Positions 51,949-57,170 of a DNA stretch of 57,170 nt are shown piece by piece. This DNA comes from Bradyrhizobium cajani (GTDB lineage: Bacteria; Pseudomonadota; Alphaproteobacteria; Rhizobiales; Xanthobacteraceae), in assembly GCF_009759665.1 (NCBI RefSeq), contig NZ_WQNE01000041.1, positions 1 to 57,170 of the forward strand. The letters are read 5' to 3'. The notes below the pieces were generated by a model that saw nothing but the letters and a program-made list of their open reading frames with translations, searched no databases and was not told where the DNA came from. Positions within the stretch are counted from its first letter, which is position 1, and each line of letters opens with the position of its first letter. The position numbers and the translations under genes were made by a program.

Positions 51949-52592
51949 TTATTGCTTCGGGCGCATGCGCTCGCGCTCATCGTTCCAAAACTTCTCTTCC
52001 CACTTCCGATACTCAGCCTCGCCCATCGGAAATCCGGCTAGATGCCATTGACCACCATCGTCCGCGTATAGGAGCGCAAAGTACTCCTTCTCCAGTTCGA
52101 GTTGAGTGCGCGGCACCGGAATGAGGGAATGGGTTTGATCAACTGCCCCGAACGTCGCTTCGAAGACCGAGTCAACGGCTGCATGTCCGCTTAGGACTTC
52201 AACAATCCTGATGCGAGCAAAGAAATCTCTTTTGGGAGGGGATATTGCCGATGCCCCCCACGCCCCACGCGCCCGCCCAGATAGGATGCAGCGCCTAGCA
52301 GTCGCACCCTGGCCAGAAGTACTTCCGTGGCTGTGGTGGGTAGCGTTGAAATGCGAATATCGTTCGGAGCCTTATCGAGAAAATATGCAAGAGGCACTTC
52401 AGGTCCGGCCGTGTGCCCCATGTTACTACCTCCTCTCGACGGAGAGCCTATTGGGCCCAAATGTGCAGCGGATCGGATTTGGCGGTTCTGGTTCTTGTCC
52501 AGGTCCTCGGCCGAAAGGCCGACTGTAGGCAGCGCCAGAACCAGAATGGTGCAGCTTGCTCCGCGTCCAGCGATTGAGAATCTCAAAGCCAA
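51949..52592 (-). pseudogene. Frameshifted secreted-protein gene, paralogue of 53604-54233
   Basis: The first frame, from a TTG at 52592, gives a signal peptide (TILVLALPTVGLSA) and PLAYFLDKAPND...VLLARVRLLGAASYLGG. This parallels PLAYFLDELPDG...VAIARVRALDIPVWLG in the protein at 53604-54233. A shifted frame then continues KRDFFARIRIVEVLSG...YFALLYADDGG...LAGFPMGEAEYRKWEEKFW to a TAA at 51949-51951, parallel to the paralogue's RDRYFIRIQVLEV...LVGFPVNSTQYRDWMTK. The shift lies in a G/C run near 52240-52280. A sequencing error or programmed shift cannot be excluded. Confidence 0.7.
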
Positions 52593-52687
52593 GCTCCATC
52601 GATGTTTATGCCGTCAGACACGGTCGGCCAGTCGCTCGTTTTCTTTCGATTGATTGAAGCGGATCGCTGCCGTCGTAGAGGCGTCTC

Positions 52688-53419
52688 TTACCGCTGTGGG
52701 TCTCTATGAAATTCCATCATGGTTCGAGGCGGGACTTCCTGGCATTGCATGACGGTGCGAGGTCGCGATGCATCACCCTCGATGCCTTCGATCGTGATCG
52801 TCTGGCGACTTCTGCTCCATACGACCCGGCGAGGGACATCGAAATTCATCGACAGCGTGACCTCATCCTGGCCGGCATCCGTGACCTCGCCGCGATACCC
52901 TCTTCCCTCCTTGCCGCGCTCGAAAAGCGCTTGTTTCGAAGCGGCATCCATCGTGAAGTACATGTAACCTGCATCTTCACAGCGGACCGAGCTCGGGTGC
53001 TGAATTGGGTCGCGAACCCGGAAGCTCAAAATGCTTCTCGGCGGGGTGACGGTGCACCGGTCATTCAATGTCGGCCGAAAGGTGGGGTCATCCAATCCTG
53101 GCCAAGTCATCGTCCTTCGATTGCGATCAAGGATCAGGTAGAGCCGTCCTGGGAGGACGTGCACCACAAATTCAATCTTTCCATCGTTTGAGGAGACAAT
53201 CTGTCCTGAGAACGCATTGATACCGAAATTCGTTTCGACATTTATGGGCGGCGTTTCAAAGACGACAGCTTTGGCATCGACGTCGAACGTCGCGAAGTAA
53301 GGGCGGGCGGGGACGCCACCTTCACACCGCACCGAAAATAGCTCAGCGGCTGCTGCACGATCTGGTATCAGCATGAGAAAAAGGAACAGAGTGAGAGCGA
53401 AGCCCATGAGCCGCTTCAT
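52688..53419 (-). CDS. Secreted protein with two-fold internal repeat
   Basis: A 243-residue protein with a signal peptide starting KRLMGFALTLFLFLMLIP (cleavage near AAAA, residue 24). The mature part is two similar halves. Each begins SVRCE, contains a FSGQI/YRGEV strand and an IDRNRRTMTW-like or RSRQTITIEG strand, and ends C-x-VTPPRSILSF or C-x-EVPPRTMMEF. Each half carries one Cys pair, likely a disulfide. No family is recognised. The start resembles the start of the gene at 53604-54233. Base composition is less GC-rich than flanking genes. Confidence 0.68.
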   Translation of the reverse strand: MKRLMGFALTLFLFLMLIPDRAAAAELFSVRCEGGVPARPYFATFDVDAKAVVFETPPINVETNFGINAFSGQIVSSNDGKIEFVVHVLPGRLYLILDRNRRTMTWPGLDDPTFRPTLNDRCTVTPPRSILSFRVRDPIQHPSSVRCEDAGYMYFTMDAASKQALFERGKEGRGYRGEVTDAGQDEVTLSMNFDVPRRVVWSRSRQTITIEGIEGDASRPRTVMQCQEVPPRTMMEFHRDPQR

Positions 53420-53603
53420 GTTGCTCGCTCCGTTCCCGCACGAGAGCAACACCGGCAAATGAGCCGATCGCGATCGAAGAGCGATCGAATGAGTATCTTC
53501 AAGTGCTCGGACTGTGGGTTCCAAATTTGATTCTATCGCGCCGAAAAATTTGATCCTGATCCTGACGTCAGACCAAGCCATCGCGATTCCCCTTCAGTTG
53601 ATC

Positions 53604-54233
53604 TTATTTCTTGTACTGCGAGCGCCAGTATTCCGAGCGCTTAGTCATCCAATCCCGGTACTGCGTGCTGTTGACCGGAAATCCGACAAGCCGGTGCTTT
53701 CCATCAGTCGGATCGGAGTACATGACGACGACGTAGTCGCGTGCGAGTTGGTCCGGCGTGAGTGGATAGATCATCTCGCGGCCCCATTCACCAAAGTAGA
53801 TTTCATACGTCTTGCCTACTGGGGCGCTGCCACTTCGTACTTCAAGAACCTGTATTCGGATAAAATACCTGTCGCGTGAACGTTGAGTGGGTGTGATCCC
53901 GGATTGATCCCGCTTTCCTAGCCAGACTGGAATGTCGAGTGCGCGCACCCTGGCAATCGCGACTTCTTTCGCGCCATTCGGCGCTTGGGAAGGATCGAAA
54001 CCATCCGGCAGTTCATCCAGAAAGTAGGCGAGAGGAGCTTGGTCGTTCGCAACCATCCGGACCAAGCCTCCCTCATGCGGAATGATGGGCCCCCCGGCAA
54101 CGCCGTCACAAGATGGGCCCACGCAAGCAATAGCCACCGCGCGTCGCATCGAATGTTTGCAAGATCGCGCTTCGCTTACAGCCGATTGAAATGCGAGAAA
54201 GAGAGCGAGGACGAAGCCCATGAGCCGCTTCAA
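53604..54233 (-). CDS. Secreted hypothetical protein, intact paralogue of the frameshifted gene
   Basis: A 209-residue protein. A signal peptide begins KRLMGFVLALFLAFQSAVSEA, nearly the same as that of the 243-residue secreted protein, but the matching start codon is TTG here rather than ATG (an ATG lies four codons later). The mature region has two early Cys pairs (SCKHS, CVGPSC), PLAYFLDELPDG, RYFIRIQVLEVRSG, then DYVVVMYSDP and LVGFPVN. Function is unknown. A tissue-inhibitor-like OB fold is possible from the early Cys and strand pattern, but this is a guess. Confidence 0.62.
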   Translation of the reverse strand: MKRLMGFVLALFLAFQSAVSEARSCKHSMRRAVAIACVGPSCDGVAGGPIIPHEGGLVRMVANDQAPLAYFLDELPDGFDPSQAPNGAKEVAIARVRALDIPVWLGKRDQSGITPTQRSRDRYFIRIQVLEVRSGSAPVGKTYEIYFGEWGREMIYPLTPDQLARDYVVVMYSDPTDGKHRLVGFPVNSTQYRDWMTKRSEYWRSQYKK

Positions 54234-54825
54234 GTCGTGCGCTCCGTTCGCATATGTGATTCTCCACCGTAGCTTGATAGCGGCGGAAGGCAGCTCGAAC
54301 CCTTCGACATTGTCTGATGATGAGTTGGCCAGATGACTTTGGTGGGCGCGCCATGAACTCGCTCTGCGCCAACAGACACTGAAAGTATTGCGAACCCCAG
54401 TCACAACCACCGCCCCGGGGCGTCGACGCTGCCAACACATTGCGCGCCGGCTCATATCAACGTCCGGTTGCAGACCCTACAGAATAGCTTAGAGATGTAA
54501 AGCAACGTGGCGCAACTTCGGTTGCTTCCAAGGCAGTGGCGCGCTCAGCAATAGCATCTCGTCTTCCGATCCCGGCCGACTTCCTAGTCCCGGTAGGTAG
54601 CTCCGGCCAGCAAGGTCGTTGCCAGGTGGGAGCGAGCCGCGCCTATGCAGCTTTTGCAGCGCGGCCTCGGCGCTCCAGCCCTTCCGCTGTGACGCTTCAC
54701 GCATTTGCATCTTGTCATCCACTCTGAATAGTTGTTCAGTCCTTGCGGGACGATTTGCACCTACTGAAGTGACGAAGCGTTCGGCCGCAGGGCGTGCGGC
54801 TGGCGTGTGGGACAGGAAGCGCGCC
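54234..54825. other. Intergenic region before tetR, with right direct-repeat copy
   Basis: No convincing gene; open frames here are short and lack ribosome sites. It contains the upstream region of the minus-strand secreted gene and, at 54700-54757, the tetR promoter-like repeat. Confidence 0.55.
54700..54757 (+). promoter_or_regulatory. tetR promoter/operator, right copy of the direct repeat
   Basis: The dyad CTGAA-TAGTTG-TTCAG (54724-54739) lies about 87 bases before the tetR ATG and resembles TetR-family operators. The same 58-bp segment occurs at 51798-51854. Confidence 0.55.
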
Positions 54826-55506
54826 ATGGTTTATCGGCGGACGCATCAAGTGGTTAAGCGCCTTGCGGCCAGGCGCAGTGCGATACTGGCGGCGGCGCGC
54901 GAGGCGGCGGCGGAAGGCGGGATGGCGGCGGTGCAGATCGCGCCGGTCGCAGTCCGGGCCAATGTGGCGGCGGGAACGGTCTACCGCTATTTCCCCTCCA
55001 AGGCCGAGCTGATCTCCGAATTGATCGCCGAGGTCTCGCGCGACGAGCTCGCGGCGATCCGCCGGGCGGCTGACGCCGCGCCCGGCCCGTCCTCGGCACT
55101 GGCGGCTGCCGTGACCACCGTGGCGGTCCATACGCTTTCGCAGCGTAGGCTGGCTTGGGGCATCCTCGCCGAGCCCGTCGACGTCGATGTCAGCGCCTCG
55201 CGCCTTGCCAGCCGGCGCGAGATCGCGGGCGAGATCGCCGCGCGGATCGATGCCGCCGTGCGCGCCGGTCACCTGCCGGCACAGGATACCGCGCTCGCCG
55301 CAACCGCGCTGCTCGGTGCGCTCCATGAGGCGCTGGTCGGGCCGCTCGCGCCAGACAATCTCGAGGATCCCGCCAAGATGCGCGATGCCGTGCAGACCGT
55401 GACGCTGCTCGCGCTGCGCGCCGTCGGCGTCATGGATGCCCGTGCCCGCGGCCTCGTGGTGCAGCAGACGCTGTTGCCGGCGGCGAAGGCGCTGGTGGGG
55501 GCGTAA
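54826..55506 (+). CDS. TetR-family transcriptional regulator
   Basis: A 226-residue regulator with a helix-turn-helix at about residues 18-60 (AAREAAAEGGMAAVQIAPVAVRANVAAGTVYRYFPSKAELISELI) and a helical C-terminal domain containing LAWGILAEPVDVDVSASRL. GGAAG about seven bases before the ATG at 54826 supports the start. No divergent or downstream target gene is present: pyk converges from the other side, so autoregulation through the CTGAA/TTCAG dyad is the simplest reading. Confidence 0.9.
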   Translation: MVYRRTHQVVKRLAARRSAILAAAREAAAEGGMAAVQIAPVAVRANVAAGTVYRYFPSKAELISELIAEVSRDELAAIRRAADAAPGPSSALAAAVTTVAVHTLSQRRLAWGILAEPVDVDVSASRLASRREIAGEIAARIDAAVRAGHLPAQDTALAATALLGALHEALVGPLAPDNLEDPAKMRDAVQTVTLLALRAVGVMDARARGLVVQQTLLPAAKALVGA

Positions 55507-55655
55507 AATCGCGTGCGCGATCGAGGCGGAGGCCTCGTCGTGCTCAGGCCGTTGGTCGAGCAAGCCTTTTCGAGAAAAAGCAGCACCCTCGCCGAAGTCG
55601 CCGGCCACTGTGCATGGGGTTGTTTTCGCAATTTTTTTCCGGAGCGACCCGGAAA

Positions 55656-57092
55656 TCAGATATGCGCGTCGCCCTCAGGCCCGACCGAAGCGATGCGCAC
55701 CATGTTGGTGGTGCCGGGGATGCCGAGCGGCACGCCGGCGACGATGATGACGCGCTGGCCGGCACGGACGAAGCCGTCGCGGAACGCGATCTGGCCGGCG
55801 CGGCTCACCATGTCGTCCTGATCGCGCGCATCTTCCGCCACCACGCAGTGCACGCCCCAGACGACGGCGAGCCGGCGGCCGGCGGTGATGTTCGGCGTGA
55901 TCGCCACGATCGGCGGCTTCGGCCGTTCGCGGGCCACCCGCACCGCGGTCGAACCCGAACTGGTCCAGCAGATCAAGGCGGGCAGGTCGAGCGTCTCCGC
56001 GATCTGCCGCGCGGCGTCGGCGATGGCATCGCCTGCGGTGGATTCCGGCGCGGGACGCTGCGCTGTGACCACCGAGCGATAGGTCGGGTCGCGCTCGACC
56101 TCCTCGCCGATGCGGTTCATGGTCGAGACCGCCTCGACCGGGAATTTGCCGGCCGCCGATTCCGCCGACAGCATGATGGCGTCGGCGCCCTCATAGACGG
56201 CGGTGGCGACGTCGGAGACCTCGGCGCGGGTCGGCACCGGCGACTGGATCATCGATTCCAGCATCTGGGTCGCGATCACCACCGGCTTGCCGGCGCGGCG
56301 CGCCATGCGTGTCATCTGCTTCTGCAGGCTCGGCACGCGCTCCAGCGGCAGCTCGACGCCGAGGTCGCCGCGCGCCACCATCAGCGCATCGGAGGCCTCG
56401 ATGATGTCGGCGAGACGGTCGATCGCCTGCGGCTTCTCGATCTTGGCCATCACCGCGGCGCGGCCGCGGATCATCTTCTTGGCCTCGATCACGTCGTCGG
56501 CGCGCTGCACGAAGGACAGCGCGATCCAGTCGATCCCGGTGACGAGTGCGGCCTCGAGGTCGGCGCGGTCCTTCGGCGTCATCGCCGAGACCGGCAGGTC
56601 GGTATCGGGCAGGCTGACGCCCTTGCGGTCGCTCATCTTGCCGCCGACCACGACACGGGTCACCGCGTGCTCCTTCGAGGTCTCTTCCGCGATCAGCCGC
56701 ACCTTGCCGTCGTCGAGCAGCAGCGCATGGCCGGGCCGCAGCGCCGCCAGGATCTCCGGATGCGGGAGGTGGACGCGCGTGGTGTCACCCGGCGCCTTGT
56801 CGGAATCGAGCGTGAAGGTCTGGCCGTTCTGGAGCTGGACTGAGCCCTCGGCGAACGAACCGAGCCTGAGCTTCGGACCCTGGAGATCGACCAGGATGCC
56901 GATCGGCCGGCCATAGCTGCTCTCGACATTGCGGATCGTCGCGACCAGCTCCCGCATCTTGTCATGCGGGGTGTGGCTCATGTTGATGCGAAACAGGTCG
57001 GCGCCGGCCTCGAACAGGCGGCGGATCATCGCGAGGTCCGAAGACGCGGGTCCCAGGGTCGCGAGAATCTTGATACGGCGAAGACGCCTCAT
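55656..57092 (-). CDS. pyk: Pyruvate kinase
   Basis: A 478-residue glycolytic enzyme making pyruvate and ATP from phosphoenolpyruvate and ADP. It begins RRLRRIKILATLGPASSDLAMIRRLFEAGADLFRINMSHT. The signature MAKIEKPQAI holds the catalytic Lys, MVARGDLGVELP the Mg-binding residues, and ATQMLESMIQSPVPTRAEVSDVA the active-site loop. The C-terminal domain ends VPLGIPGTTNMVRI. The KIEKP lysine is intact. The ATG at 57092 lies three bases after a stop in the same frame, pointing to an upstream co-transcribed gene. Confidence 0.97.
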   Translation of the reverse strand: MRRLRRIKILATLGPASSDLAMIRRLFEAGADLFRINMSHTPHDKMRELVATIRNVESSYGRPIGILVDLQGPKLRLGSFAEGSVQLQNGQTFTLDSDKAPGDTTRVHLPHPEILAALRPGHALLLDDGKVRLIAEETSKEHAVTRVVVGGKMSDRKGVSLPDTDLPVSAMTPKDRADLEAALVTGIDWIALSFVQRADDVIEAKKMIRGRAAVMAKIEKPQAIDRLADIIEASDALMVARGDLGVELPLERVPSLQKQMTRMARRAGKPVVIATQMLESMIQSPVPTRAEVSDVATAVYEGADAIMLSAESAAGKFPVEAVSTMNRIGEEVERDPTYRSVVTAQRPAPESTAGDAIADAARQIAETLDLPALICWTSSGSTAVRVARERPKPPIVAITPNITAGRRLAVVWGVHCVVAEDARDQDDMVSRAGQIAFRDGFVRAGQRVIIVAGVPLGIPGTTNMVRIASVGPEGDAHI

Positions 57093-57095
57093 GGC

Positions 57096-57170
57096 TTATT
57101 TCCAGACGGGGGCGAGGGAGCTGGCGGGAGGCCAGGCGCGGGGGGCGTACCACCGGGCGGGCTGTTGGGC
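57096..57170 (-). CDS. Possible 3' end of a gene upstream of pyk
   Basis: Twenty-four open codons run in from the window edge and stop with TAA three bases before the pyk ATG, encoding a Pro/Ala/Trp-rich tail (PARWYAPRAW). In related genomes a DUF1036 gene is, from memory, found next to pyk, so this may be its C-terminus. The short length makes chance openness possible. Confidence 0.35.
   Translation of the reverse strand, partial: AQQPARWYAPRAWPPASSLAPVWK

Overview
The window is high-GC alphaproteobacterial chromosome, most likely Bradyrhizobium or a close relative. The clues are the gene set (tolQRAB-pal-cpoB-tilS-ftsH, pyk, HyuAB with a TRAP system, DUF2852 and DUF2231 proteins), the dense interspersed palindromic repeats of the kinds common in that genus, and the strong G/C third-position bias. 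No rRNA, tRNA, transposase, integrase or CRISPR array was recognised.

Layout. 1-5.7 kb: a CPA2/Kef-type antiporter, a sirtuin, and a TetR regulator divergent from an NmrA-like reductase and an epoxide-hydrolase-like enzyme, with repeated GGTACC sites between them. 5.9-12.6 kb: a catabolic operon of hydantoinase/oxoprolinase subunits A and B plus a three-part TRAP transporter. 13-16 kb: a PQQ alcohol dehydrogenase, a c-type cytochrome and a MoxJ/XoxJ-like binding protein, which looks like a lanthanide-type periplasmic oxidation cassette. 16.1-18.6 kb: a beta-class GST divergent from a TetR regulator, then a hydroxyacid dehydrogenase. 18.7-26.4 kb: an ECF42-type sigma factor overlapping a DGPF/YciI protein, then SRPBCC, PhnB-like and three more YciI/DGPF-like proteins. 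Three transcription units here begin with the same TGTCGG-N17-CGTCTT promoter, so a self-contained ECF42 regulon can be read from the DNA. 26.5-32.1 kb: a TetR regulator, a DUF2852 protein, CysE, a DUF2231 membrane protein and gamma-glutamyltransferase. The last is flanked by a 21-bp direct repeat that starts at the 3' end of an SDR gene remnant.

32.9-45.4 kb: the Tol-Pal cell-envelope cluster. tolQRAB is separated from pal-cpoB by a GGDEF/EAL protein and a FeeM/LuxI-like N-acyl synthase; tilS and ftsH follow. 45.6-51.6 kb: an alpha/beta hydrolase, a GT87-like membrane glycosyltransferase and two paralogous polytopic GT-C-like proteins that bracket a single Flp pilin gene. 51.8-54.8 kb: a lower-GC island of small secreted proteins, one frameshifted, bounded by two copies of what looks like a tetR promoter. 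54.8-57.2 kb: the matching tetR gene, pyruvate kinase (pyk), and probably the 3' end of a further gene.

The strongest candidate for something new is the ECF42 regulon: the sigma factor, its promoter motif and its DGPF/SRPBCC/PhnB targets are all visible within 8 kb. The atypical PQQ dehydrogenase cassette and the secreted-protein island come next. All calls come from reading the sequence and the translated frames; no database search was run.
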